A stretch of 64,000 bases of DNA. Origin: Erythroxylum novogranatense (Eukaryota; Streptophyta; Magnoliopsida; Malpighiales; Erythroxylaceae). The stretch spans positions 1,612,001-1,676,000 of the forward strand of contig CM057229.1 of NCBI GenBank assembly GCA_029891385.1, given 5' to 3'. Positions 23,662 through 35,229 of the stretch are shown here, piece after piece; positions within the stretch are counted from its first letter, which is position 1, and every line of letters starts with the position of its first letter. A program made the position numbers and the translations under genes. The notes under the pieces are model-generated. The model made no database searches and was not told the origin of the DNA. It saw nothing but the letters and a program-made list of their open reading frames with translations.

Positions 23662-24995
23662 ATGGCTGGTTGGTTCTATCTAGGTGGGAGAGAAGGAGCA
23701 TCGAACAAACGAGAAGAAGAGAAAGTAAACAGTGTGATTTTGTACAGGAACGAAGAGATCTGCAACAAAGGGTTTGAGTTATGGCCACAGTATTATCACC
23801 AGCAGCAAAACATCAACAGCTACACTTCATTTGGAGTGGGTCCTAGTCGAAGAAGCATCTTCTCTGATGATTCGTCAAGATCAGGTTTTGCGGCGATGAG
23901 ACAAGGAGGATTAGGAGGTGGTGGTATGAACTGTCAAGACTGTGGTAACCAAGCCAAGAAAGATTGTTCACATTTGAGATGTAGAACTTGTTGTAAAAGC
24001 CGAGGGTTTCAGTGCCAAACCCACGTCAAGAGCACTTGGGTCCCTGCTGCTAAAAGGCGAGAGAGGCTGCAGCAACAACAACAGCTAGTTACTTTGCAAC
24101 AACAGCAACAACAACATCAAAATCAAGAACAAGAACAGTTTCGAGGAGAGAATCCAAAAAGGCATCGAGAGAATCAAAGTGGCAATCCGTCTCTTAATTG
24201 TTCTCGTTTAGCCACTACTACTAATACTACGTCAGGTAAAGTTTGTAGTTTTACAATGCAAACAACTCTCCTCATCACCTGAAGGGAAAATCTCAAGAGC
24301 CTGTTATGGTGGGATCTTCTAGAATTTTAAGAATTGAGCTTTCGATGCCCAAAGCAAGACCGTATCATTTGCGTGTGTGTTAGCCAGTCCAGTCTTCTCC
24401 ATACCCACCACAACCACATGCTTTCCTCTCTCTCTCTGTCTTTCTTTCTTTTCAGTGATTCTATTCTACCACTGTTCGTTAGTAAGACTGACTTAAGAAA
24501 CGTCACGTAGAGAATTTTAGCGAGAATCCTCTTCTTCATGATTCTTGTCTTTACATACGTGTCTTGTCCCTCGATTTTTGACTGATTCTGTCGATTTTTT
24601 CTTTTTGAGACTAATTAGGGTTGGAACTGGGACAATTTCCTCCACAACTGAGTTCATCAGCTACGTTTCGTTGCGTTAGAGTGAGTTCAATGAACGATGT
24701 CGATGAGCAACTTGCATACCAAACAGCAGTTAACATCGGAGGTCATGTTTTTAAGGGAATTCTGTATGACCAGGGCCCTGACAGCCGTTATAACGTTGGA
24801 GGCGAGAGCTCCTCCGGTGGAGGAGTACAACAATTGAACTTTATAACAGGAGCAACTGCTAGTACAACAGCAGCCACAACAAACGCTAGCGACCCCATTA
24901 CTTCTGGAGTTTTGCTTGATCCAACTTCTCTATATCCAGCACCATTGAATGCTTTCATTGCTGGTACGCAATTCTTCCCACCACCAAGGTCTTAG
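23662..24995 (+). CDS. SHI-related sequence (SRS/STY/LRP1) zinc-finger transcription factor
   Basis: Members of this plant-specific family activate auxin biosynthesis genes and shape gynoecium, stamen, leaf and lateral root development in the nucleus. Exons are 23,662-24,235 and 24,619-24,995, joined at GT-AG sites in phase 1, giving 316 aa. The start is the ATG of [12 protein letters not shown], the usual family start, and not the ATG 9 bases upstream. Residues 91-121 form the RING-like zinc finger C-X2-C-X7-C-X-H-X2-C-X2-C-X7-C-X2-H ([12 protein letters not shown], then [15 protein letters not shown]), followed by the basic PAAKRRER. A glutamine-rich stretch follows at about 136-160. The IGGH motif ([16 protein letters not shown], about 229-244) is the family's dimerisation region. 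The single intron between finger and IGGH domain is typical. No defects seen. Long leader with upstream open frames. Confidence 0.95.
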
Positions 24996-27309
24996 TCGCA
25001 GGCGCGGCGGCCTTTGAAATGCAGGGTATTGATCGCATCCTTCGCAGAACTATCTAAACAGTTGGTTCTCGTTGTTCTTAATTTAGACGTTCTTCTTTCT
25101 TCTTAGTGTAACATGCAGCAAGCATACAACTGAAGTAGAAAGGGTAGGAATTTAGAATTGGAAAAAAAAAAAAAGAAGGAAGCTTGTTGGTGTTGGATTT
25201 TGTTTTTTTAGAACTCCATTTCTGATTTTTCATGCGTTCTTATTGATCTCACCGATATCCCAATTCTTCATTTTCGTTTTGAGTGTAGCATATGGTTGCG
25301 TGCAGTGTGCCCTCGTTTTGTTTTAGCATTTCCTCCTCTCTGACTGTTTGCTTTTATGGTTTTTTTTTTCTCTTTTATGGTTGATGTTTAATTTGCTTTC
25401 TGGTTGGTGTTGGACTCGAAGCTGCTTTTTCCCCGTTTCTCAGTTTGCTTGCCGGATCAAAATGGGAAGAAATAGGTTTCGTGTTTGGTTAAGCAAACAA
25501 CTTTAAAACCTTTTATGGCTAAGCAACTTGTCATACCATCTTTTTTATCCGCAAATGTAAGCTCATTTTCAGGTCCTAAGCCAAATCACGAGGAGTAAAC
25601 TACACTGCACACTCTCCTCTTTCACACGGTCCGAGTACATACATACACGTACAAATATGTACACATAATGACACTTTTGTGGGCATATCATATCAGCTAC
25701 TTATCTGCAGAACAATAGTATTTGGATAGTTACTTCAATTACTAGCTACCTACCTCAGAAGTTTAATGCTTCTGCTAAGCTGTGCATGTGATATATGTGG
25801 ACTATACTCGATGTTCGTAGGAAACGGAAGTACTTCTTTTCCATAGATTGCTAGATTTGGTACATGGTGATAGAAACTGAAGCCTTTGGAAATTTCCCTA
25901 CTTGTGTAAAATCTGAGCTTTGACATGTGCTCCCTCGTCTAATATATATCAATTAGGAGTACTCTTCTCTTGAAAGATTACTCCTCCATTGATTTGATTC
26001 TTTTCCTTGCTTTAAAACGCTTTTAGCACATAGAATACTAGCCACTTGGCACAATATGTGTGGGATAAGCCAGCATTCCCTCTTATCGTTTATGTGTAGG
26101 GAGACACCTTTGATGTATCTTTTGATGCTTGTTATTACGGCTTCTTTGCAAGAAAGTGAAAAGGTTAGTAAATTGTTACATACATATATACATTGATATG
26201 AATGATTTCAAAGATTAGTAAGCCATATTTTTCGTACAAGGATCATAAATTCTGGATATTAGTGAAATATACCACTTTTTGTTCCTTTTTCAGTTAGTTT
26301 ATTCGTATTTATAGAGGGAATTATCAAATATGTTGTAATTTACATGCATGAATAAAAGAATACACAGTCAACCTTCATTATAATGAAGATTGACCAACGA
26401 TAATTTAATCATGCAACGATAATTTTTAGAAATTATAGAAGATTATTTAATCGTCTTAAATGTAATAAAATCTAAACTAGTTATCTGTACAGAACCAGAT
26501 TGATTACACTTTAAATTATAGGAACACTTGCAACATCCGTGTTCTTTAGGTGGTAGATCACGTAAAGATCAGATATGGCAGCATTTGGATAGGCGTGTCT
26601 GCCCAATTGATCAAAAAGCTGTTTAATCTGATTTTATGGTCTCTATGCATGAGTGCATGCTTCTGTGTTGATGAATGAGAGTTCCTCGACATGTGTGAGC
26701 AGGATTCATTATAGAGGTAGCGCGATCTGCATTTTCGAAATAATATACACTTTTCCCCTAAAAATCTTAAATATACATTACATACCTCAATGAAATAATC
26801 TTCAAAGAAGGAAATTTGAATTTAGTTTTTAGGTTTCTAAAAATTTATTACATAACTAGCTTCCTTTTGTTATATCATCACTTGTCGATGTATGTTTGGT
26901 AGGTTTTTCAGTGTTCTAGATTGATACAAAGAACAGAAAACAGCTTCAGCTTAACGTTGGTGTCGGGTACTTAAACGTGGGAAAAATGCTACGTTTCTGC
27001 AATGTTTACAATCTCGAGTTGAGACTTGAGAGGAAACGTATGGTATAATAAGAATTAATTTTCAAATTTGTTTAATTAATTAATATTAGTTGGCTATTTA
27101 AAATGAGAAATGATAATTATTTTAATTAAATTTTATTGATATAAATTATAATGTTAGGTGAAGAGTATATTACTAATAAGATCTTCATAAATTAATGAAT
27201 GTGAAATTTACATTAGTATATGACAATTAAAGCTTAATGCATTTACAATTTACGAATGCCATTAATCTGACTGATAAAACATTTGAGTATTTAATTAATC
27301 ACAACTTTG
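24996..27309. other. SRS 3' region and gene-free spacer
   Basis: Roughly the first 200-400 bases are probably SRS 3'-UTR. The rest is AT-rich, without any open frame of length or similarity that I can support. Confidence 0.45.
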
Positions 27310-27965
27310 GCCTCGTTTGGTAGACAACCAATAAGCTATTTGTTTTATTCTTCAAATAGCTACGAAAGTTGTTTGGAAAGTAGCAAGTCTGATGGTTGAT
27401 TTAAGATAAACAGTCGAAAATGAAAACGCTTCTATATAGGCGCGTTTTCATCAATCAGCCAAAAATTTAAATATCAAAAGTCAATTGTACCATTTAATTG
27501 ATGTTCTTAGATAGCTACATTTTCATAACACTATTTGTTTTATAATCGTTTTATGCAGATATAAGTTAGAAATAAAGTGTTGACTTTAAACGAAAATAAA
27601 AATAGAAACAGAAATAAAGTGTTGACTTTAAACGAAAATAAAAATAGAAACAGTTACATAATTTTTTCATAGGTCATGAAACAATATAGGTAAACATGAC
27701 TTCTCTAACATCTAAATTTTATAAGAATATTCAATGAAATACTAAGATATATAATATTCATACCCTTATAAATTCTTTAAAAAGTCATATCCTCGTGAGT
27801 TATTTTACACATAAACAGTTAATATTAAACAATTAATTTTACCAAATATCTCTAACAAATAGCTAATACAATATACTAATTAAATTAGCTGATATGATCA
27901 ACCATCAGCTAACAGCTGATAGAATCAACTAACAACTAATGCAATCAGCTGATTACTAAATCGGA
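27310..27965. mobile_element. MITE, family B copy 2
   Basis: It is related to 19,738-20,336 over the right half (27,780-27,960, with TTATTTTACACATAAACAG and TTTTACCAAATAT). The left end GGCCTCGTTTGGTAG and the complement of the right end (GGTCCGATTTAGTAATC) form imperfect inverted repeats, flanked by possible TTT duplications. A perfect 42-bp tandem duplication lies inside at 27,568-27,651. Confidence 0.7.
27568..27651. repeat. Perfect 42-bp tandem duplication inside the family B MITE
   Basis: Units 27,568-27,609 and 27,610-27,651 (each starting AGAAATAAAGTGTTG) are identical by eye, which suggests a recent duplication in this copy. The other family B copy lacks it. Confidence 0.93.
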
Positions 27966-29889
27966 CCTTTATCATTATTGTTTGATAGATTTTCAATTTT
28001 AACATTATTTTACCTTTAACTTAAAGAAATATCGAGTCTTGCTTTTATTTTTCATTTTATGTAGCAATTTGTTTTTCCTAAGCAAAAGCAAGTATTAAAT
28101 AATAAGAATAATCGTATATTTGAAGAGATTCTTCAAGCACTTTGGAAACAAGTTGTAATAAATTAAAAGCTACACGTACAAAGAGCCTAGTAGAGTGTCG
28201 GCCCTCCATTTAGAGCCCGGTAGTATATTTATCTCTGTGTGTACATATATGTATAGATATCTATACATATATATATAGCGATCGTCATTTTTTGATGGAT
28301 TTAAAATATTTTATAAGATGAAGAAAAAAAGAAACGATAATAGGTAAAGGGTGGAAGACTCGATTTTACTTACAGAGAAGACACTTCGTAATGACTAAAG
28401 AAATTTGAAGACTGTCTCATCCATTGGATTAGTTTGACAGCGATGGAAATTGCATCTGTCAACTTTTTTTTATATGTATTTAATAATTTATTAAATATAT
28501 AATAAATATATAAATGATCTAATTTGGTTAGATCACTCAGATGAATTAATGGACGAGTTTAGTCTAATTATTATTTTTATTTAACTTGTTATATTTTAAT
28601 GCTTATCATGGCTTTCTCTAAGTTCATCATTTTCATAATTATCTTTAATTTGATTTCATTGATTAAGATTATACCTTAAAAACCATTTTTTTATTTGTAG
28701 TTGACTTTGTGATATGTGTAAACAAGATGCCATCTGGTACTAAAAATGTGGAATCGTCTATTTCAGGTGTCCGGTCCGACAGAATAGTGAGGGAGTAAAT
28801 TATGATTTGATATCACTTAACTTATCAGAAAAGTCATCCAATGCTTGGTGCGCACAAAGAATTACCACATTGATTAAATCCTACACTGTTGCTGTCGGAA
28901 CTCGAATGTGAGATCTTGCATAACAAGATGCTTACTCGATTTAAAAATAATAATTTCAAATATAACTTCTAGATTATATAAATTTTACCTTATAAAATTA
29001 CCTTATATAATATTTAAATAGACGTAAAATACCAATTTTAATCTCAATTTTAGTGATTTTAATTTTGTAACACGATTTTTATAAAATCATTTATTATTAA
29101 TAATAAGAGGAACATGGTCATATCAAATTTTCAAATAAAGATATTTTATGTCATACGTTATTGAAATTTTGATTAGAATTAAATAATATATAATAACATA
29201 TAAGATTTATTCACATAAAATTAAAATTTAATAAAGATTTATTCGACTGACCTCTAGGGTTTTTCACCCGCTAGGCAGCATATATAGGCTTTAGTGTTTT
29301 GCTATTATAACAGAATGGTAGAATAGGCTGGGGTCAAGTGCTTGCACAGTCCATAGGCTGTTCTGCTTCTGTTTATTCTATACGATCATCTGGTTCTTGG
29401 GGAGTGGTCCCTGGTCAATTTTGCAAACAACTCGCATGCATGCAACGGTATACATGGGGTTCTTCTCCTTCTTCTCTCCGATTGGAAATTTCAATGACAC
29501 ACGATGGATCTTCACCTCAGCTATGTACTACCAGGCAAATCAGCTTCTGCTAATTCAATCCTAGTGTGTGCCAGACCCTAATGGGGACCTCTCTTTCTTT
29601 CAACGAAAGAGCTGGACAGTGTCTTCACTTGTTGTTGGTTCGACCTAATTATGCCAATTGCTTCAAAAAGATTGTCAGAGAAACCAACCATCATACTTAG
29701 AGATAACAATGGATGGGGTCGGAATCCCCTTCCTTTTTATAGGCGGCATGAAGTCTCATTGAACAACGAAAAACTTAAAAATTTAATTAAATTAAATAAA
29801 GTTTTAATTATCAAATACAATAATATCGCTCTAATTAATCAGTATTTTTTTAATTAATTTAGAAACAACATTTTTTTATTAATTAAGAG
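27966..29889. other. Gene-free spacer with a higher-complexity island at about 29,265-29,760
   Basis: Most of the stretch is AT-rich. The island is more GC-rich and has two short open frames on the + strand (29,338-29,553 and 29,651-29,857) whose products I do not recognise. It could be a decayed gene, a transposon fragment or an organellar insert; I cannot decide. Confidence 0.4.
28245..28272. repeat. Perfect 28-bp palindrome
   Basis: The sequence is self-complementary around GATATC (28,256-28,261), 14 bases on each side without a spacer. It lies in an AT-rich gene-free region. Confidence 0.85.
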
Positions 29890-30108
29890 TAAGGAGTGGT
29901 CGAGTTAGTAGAGTGGACGAGCATGGAGTCAAAAGACCCTGTGTTCGATTCTTCTTACTTACGCTCTCTTGATTAAGCCTGTCGTATAGGGTTTGTCTAA
30001 TACGAAATACCTAGTTTGCGTGATTTGTAAGCTATTGCGTCAATCCGAAAATTTTCTTAATGCGCATCTAAAAAATAATGACTACGAGTTCTTTCATTTT
30101 AAAAAATC
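29890..30108 (+). mobile_element. tRNA-derived SINE, copy 1
   Basis: A box A-like sequence (TGGTCGAGTTAGTAGAG at about 29,898) and a good box B (GTTCGATTC, 29,943-29,951) form a pol III promoter without forming a functional tRNA. The body matches copy 2 at 30,528-30,749 in order: CATGGAGTCAAAA, then TGATTTGTAAGCTATT, then GCGCATCTAAA and AATAATGACTACGAG. It ends in a T- and A-rich tail. No clear target duplication. Confidence 0.75.
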
Positions 30109-30527
30109 TATTTTTGAATTTCGTGTATTAACAAAATTTTTACTGGGCATTGTTGTTATTATTGTATTACTTCATCAATTAAGGAAACAAATGACATTTT
30201 AATATTGTTTAACAGAATTATAAATCCTAAATTTAAATTAGAACTAAATCTCAATTCCAATATAACCTTTATGTATTTCGGTCAAAATGGACCGATTGAT
30301 TGATTTCGAATATGACCAAGCTGAATTTACCTTCCTAATCATATTTTGTAATAAGAGATTATTATAAGGAGTCTAGTTCAAATGTAGACATGTACTAATT
30401 CAGTGATTTATATTTTCCTGTTATTTTTATCTTTTTTATTATAGTTGAAACTTAAAATTTAGATTAAGTTGTGTTATTAAAAATAGTAAAATATTTATTA
30501 TTTTGAAATAGGCATCTTTAATTTGCT

Positions 30528-30749
30528 ATCCCTAGGGAGTAGTTGAGTTAGTGGAGTGGGAAACATGGAGTCAAAAAGTTATGTGTTAGAATCTGCCGAC
30601 TTAAATCTGTTGTACTTGTATATGATTTGTTTAGTGTAGAATACCAAGTTGACATGATTTGCAAGTTATTATGTTAATATGGGTTTATATAGTGCGCGTC
30701 TAAAGAATAGTGACTACAGATTTCTCTGTTTCAAAAAAATAAAAAATTA
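30528..30749 (+). mobile_element. tRNA-derived SINE, copy 2, with 11-bp target duplication
   Basis: TTTAATTTGCT occurs at 30,517-30,527 before and at 30,750-30,760 after the element. The body aligns with copy 1 from the box A region (GTTGAGTTAGTGGAGTGG) through a decayed box B (GTTAGAATC, 30,585-30,593) to TAGTGACTACAGA and an A-rich tail. The structure is that of a complete, LINE-mobilised SINE insertion. Confidence 0.85.
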
Positions 30750-31226
30750 TTTAATTTGCTCTTAAAAAATTCTTATTTAGGTTAATAAACATATCTTAAA
30801 AATGAAGCAGAAGTACAATACTCGAAAGAACTTGTATAGGCCTGTAAGTAACCGGCCCAGTTGAAGAAGACACGACTCAACTCCATAGTCGATACTCTAA
30901 TAAACAAACAATTAAATATATACATAACGAAAAATACGTTAAACTCAAAATTAACTAATCAACTGTTTGTACGGAAATTTAGCGCGGGAAAATGATTTTT
31001 AAACGCGAAGCAGCAATATATATAACGTGTTTGGCATTTGCTTTGCAGTTTGCACCACTAAAGGAAGAGGAAAAATATATAGAAAAGTAAAATTGAGTCA
31101 CACACATGCAGAGAATCGATCGTCCGGCGAGATCTGGCCTATATGTGCGAAATCGCGAGTTCTGTGAGGCACCTATTTGTGTGTTCGTGGATCTTTTGAA
31201 GTAGGTAAGAGGAAAATGTTTGAGCG

Positions 31227-32571
31227 ATGGAGTACTGGAATGAGGCATCTGCCGCGATTGAATCCTGTGGAGTTAGTGCAATAGATTATTCCGTCAAATC
31301 GTCTCTCCGATCACTCGCACAGCTTGGCGATCGTGAGCGCTCTTCTTTTCTCGTTGCTTTATGTTTATCTCGATTCCGAAGTTGACACAGCGTTTCGATT
31401 TACTTTTTCTTAATTAATCATGTTTGTTAATTTCAATCGGAAAATATAGGTGCTGTTGAATCTGTCTGGACAAATTTCGCGGGAAAATGAGATAGTGGAA
31501 TGTTATTTGGATAGATGTTTATATATAAAGTTTTACATGATTCATCAGACGCAATACATACAAGTATATGATGTTATGATAGACGGAGTCAGATTTTTCA
31601 CACGTGTTCGTTTTCTTAAGCTAAATTCTCTAAGTTGAACAGATTTAGATACGTAACTCTGTTCCGACCCTTGTGAGGTTGAATGTCCGCGTCATTTAGG
31701 TTTCTCAGATCAGTACATATAATGTATTACTCCTGTGAGTCGAACGGATTTAGATACGTAGCTCTACTTTGATTCTTGTCGATGTCGAGCGTATGCATCC
31801 GTCACATCTTTTGGATTAATTAACGCCCTTACAGTAAGAGTCAAGCGGATTTAGATAGGAATCCTTGCTTTACTTGTTGCGAGGTTGAAATGTGCAATGT
31901 CCAGTATTCGATCGGTTTAATTTCTAATGTGGTTATCTCATTCAATGATTTGAGACTCGTATGCATGATCTGAAAACTAGCATGCAGATTATGATAGGTT
32001 AATCTCCAAGTCTGTTTTTAAGAAGATATGGTTTGTTTTTCTGTAATATAGGCTGTATATACCTACAAATTTATTGACAAAAAAGTGAATGACCAGTTTC
32101 TTTTTTGGCGTTCAAGTACCTACCTACCTTATTTAGCTATTCAATCAGTGTGTAGGACTTTTCTCTAACTGTTGGGCTCTAGGACCCCACATATGTATTC
32201 TCACGATTCAGTTTTTCATATTCATAGTTTTTTTACTTTCATTTTCATTTTAAGCTGCATTAATTAAGACTGTAAAAGGAAAGAAGTTTGGTCATATGTT
32301 AACATCTTCAATTTTTCTAAGATTGGGGCTGTTGAATGAATTGCAGTTGCTACTTTCCTAATCTTAGACTGACGAATTCTTTTATTCTGTTCAAAGCAGT
32401 GTTGCAGCTCAGCTGAGACGAGTTGAAGCACACAGCAATGGTGAAGAATCCGTTGACAGCTCTTTATTTGTTGAAGCTGGTACCACATTTTAATTCTTTG
32501 TAGTTTTAACAACTGTTAAAATGCTGTGTTCCGTTACTGGACAATGCTTAGGAAGTCAATCTGTTTTGTAG
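31227..32571 (+). CDS. Probable small four-exon gene, unknown function, with an apparent AT-AG intron
   Basis: I do not recognise the product. Proposed exons are 31,227-31,332, 31,450-31,486, 32,400-32,479 and 32,552-32,571, which join to 243 bases (80 aa plus stop). It starts MEYWNEASAAIESCG and ends SLFVEAGSQSVL. Introns 1 and 3 are GT-AG (donors GTGAGC and GTACCA). Intron 2 (31,487-32,399) would begin ATGAGA, exactly a canonical GTGAGA with G changed to A at the first base; without splicing there the frame stops at 31,488. The frame is kept across all three joins and the predicted protein is a soluble, helix-prone, charged chain with no signal peptide or membrane segment. It could be a real gene with a rare intron, a gene with a disabled splice site in this individual, or a decayed gene. 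Exon 2 and intron 2 are the weakest part. Confidence 0.45.
31626..31905. repeat. Three degenerate tandem units in the proposed intron 2
   Basis: Each unit holds a GGATTTAGATA-like core preceded by GAGTCGAA or similar: near 31,637 (ACAGATTTAGATACG), 31,746 (ACGGATTTAGATACG) and 31,849 (GCGGATTTAGATAGG). The spacing is about 105 bp. Non-coding; origin unknown. Confidence 0.65.
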
Positions 32572-35229
32572 ACATGCTACAGATCCATCAAAACAAGTTA
32601 AGTTGGGTCAGGTCTCTGAAACCCACGGCGTTTGAAAGGATTCCGTTTCGTGTTTCCAGGTATAAATTTATTTCGAAGTCAACGTCCAGTGTAATGTTTA
32701 GCATATTCCTAAAGTTCAGGACGAATTTTAGACTTCCATTTGGTGCTTTGCTGCTATGAACCACTATCTCTCTACCAATCTGTTACCGATAATTGGCTTT
32801 CAACTTAAGACATGGAAATCATTTGGCATGTCCGAGTCATTTTATTGAGAATTTCCAACTTCCTTCAATATTTGAAGGCCTTTTTGTCCAAAAGATATGT
32901 TTGTTTAAGTATTCGTCATTTAGAAGTTGCAGGTTTTCTGTTTCTTTGAGCCATTAAACTATGAAGAGCAAAGCAATATTGGACACTTTCAACATGCTTA
33001 GAATAGATGTCACAAGTATGGTAGCTGAAGTCTCATGTCCAGTTTGCAAGTGATCAGGTATGTTCTTTTCACTTGCACCAATACTCTGTTTTGTCTGTAT
33101 CTCAGAGCCCATCGGAGTATCTCGCCCTATTTCTTTTTACAGATTTAAATCGCCTTGAAGCAGGCAATCCTGGACAATAACTCTCAAATTGAAAATATAT
33201 TTCAGGTCGTGCAAACATTGAAATCGAACTATATATTAATATTTCCCAATAAATATATTAACTTCATTGCAGTAAATTATAGAGCCATGTAGATGTAGGT
33301 GAGTTTATTAATTAGATTATAAACAACTAAAAATCACATGAAAAGGGACTTCAGTATATATTGTAATAATAATTTGGTTGTCGTTCCGTATATCATAAAA
33401 TAAATTTACTTGAGAAGAAGAATTAGAGAGAGATAATTCATGAATGGATTACTATTATTAAGCGAATATATACATTCTTTACAAAGTTTTAACAAATCCG
33501 ATGAAGGCATGAAACATCAAAGCTGTTAGATTCGGTCATTTACGCCTCCCTGTCTATGGTGATTAATCGTTTGCCATGTGTTTCTTGAGAATGATTTCTG
33601 CCACTTTTAATTTAGTATTGTTATTCTGTTATAACTTGTTTTATAGCTCCGCTTAATGTAACCTCAAGTTATATGAGGGATTTGAATCCAAAATCTTTAA
33701 GATTGAACCAAAGAGTTGATTCATGAATTTAGGAGATTGATATAGAGTTACATCACTCCTTGGATGTTGCGTTTACGTTGTTGAATTCCAATGGTTTAAC
33801 TACCAACTGTTTGAAGAACTTGGCAAGTAAGTCAATATTAGTTGTCCTCCGATTAGCGCGTTCAGTTTCTCATTTTTATCTTTTGTCCTCCCTGATGCAT
33901 GCATATTGGATATTCACTTCACGATATCTGTGAACATTACCAGCGTATAGGTACCTAGGGAACTTCTTAATTAAGTAATAATTATCATAGGTTATAATTT
34001 AGTAAAAACAATAATAATATATATTATATTTGAAATCGCCTAATAAAGTGCATAATTTAATATCTGGTGAACACTTATGAAAATTATTGTACACTTGGAA
34101 TAATTTTAATTGATATATAATGATGAAATTTTGGTTTTGACACAAGTAATCTTTTTTATATAGTTTTAATCTTAGATTATAGATAATAGATTGCTAACAA
34201 TTTGTTCTCGTCTTGTTTAATTTGAACAAGATTTTTACTTAAGAATAACAAACAGTGACACTTAAAAGTTTTCAAAATAGATACAAACTATTATTATATA
34301 ATTTCTAAATGAAAACAATAATCATTATATTAATATTAATTATATTTTATAATGATAATATCATTGTAATTACATTTTATTACATAGCTATAATTAATAA
34401 GAGACAAAATTTAAAGATAAATTAATTTATGAATTAGTTAAGTAAATAATTTTATTTTGATCTTTTATTTAACTAATAGGTATTAGTAAAATTTAATGAG
34501 AATTAATTAAAATAAATGAATTAATAAACTAATATTATTTGTTAAAATGTATTTTAATAATTAAGACTAAATTTATTTCAAATTTAAGTATTTAAAATTT
34601 AAAATACTTTAGATTTAAAGAATATTTATTAAACAATTACTAAAATAAAATATCTTTATTTGATAAAATAAAGTAACTGTAAAAACAAAAAAGTATATTA
34701 AACAAAACTAATATTTAATGATTCAATAATAGATATTTAGTTAATAATAAATTAAAATATAGAAAGTAGTTTTTTAAATTTTCATGCATTAAAAATTTTA
34801 AAAAAGCAAAAATTGAACATACTAGTTTCTTTTCCTTGTTAATCTGGTAAAGAATTTGATTTATTTAATATCAAATAAAACGGAATTGAGAGACGGAATT
34901 GGAATATTTTTAAAGCATTTTGATTATCTGATCTAAATTTTAGTATATTTGCACGATTTTTATATTAGACGTAATTAAGCAATAGTTTTTGAAGTTGAAG
35001 ACTATACTGCTTTTTAACGACCGTTCAAGTTTGAATTAGATTTTATCAGTTTGAGTCCACTTTCATAAATTTGGGTGGCTTAAGAAAAATTTTATTAGTT
35101 TGTCAAGTAAAACGAGAGAGTAAAATTCATTCTTAAAGGTTTTAATTAAGGCTTGTCAATTAAAGTAAATAGATATAAATATAAAGAATTTGTAACAGTC
35201 AAAACTTAATAAAAAAATGTTTCACTAAA
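32572..35229. other. Gene-free, increasingly AT-rich spacer
   Basis: The first few hundred bases may be 3'-UTR of the small gene. I see no other gene; 33,960-34,800 is extremely AT-rich with only short open frames. Confidence 0.45.

Noticed and set aside
29898..29951. Possible tRNA gene (good box B GTTCGATTC)
   Set aside because: The arms do not fold into a cloverleaf, and the element continues for another 150 bases that match a second copy, so it is a SINE head.
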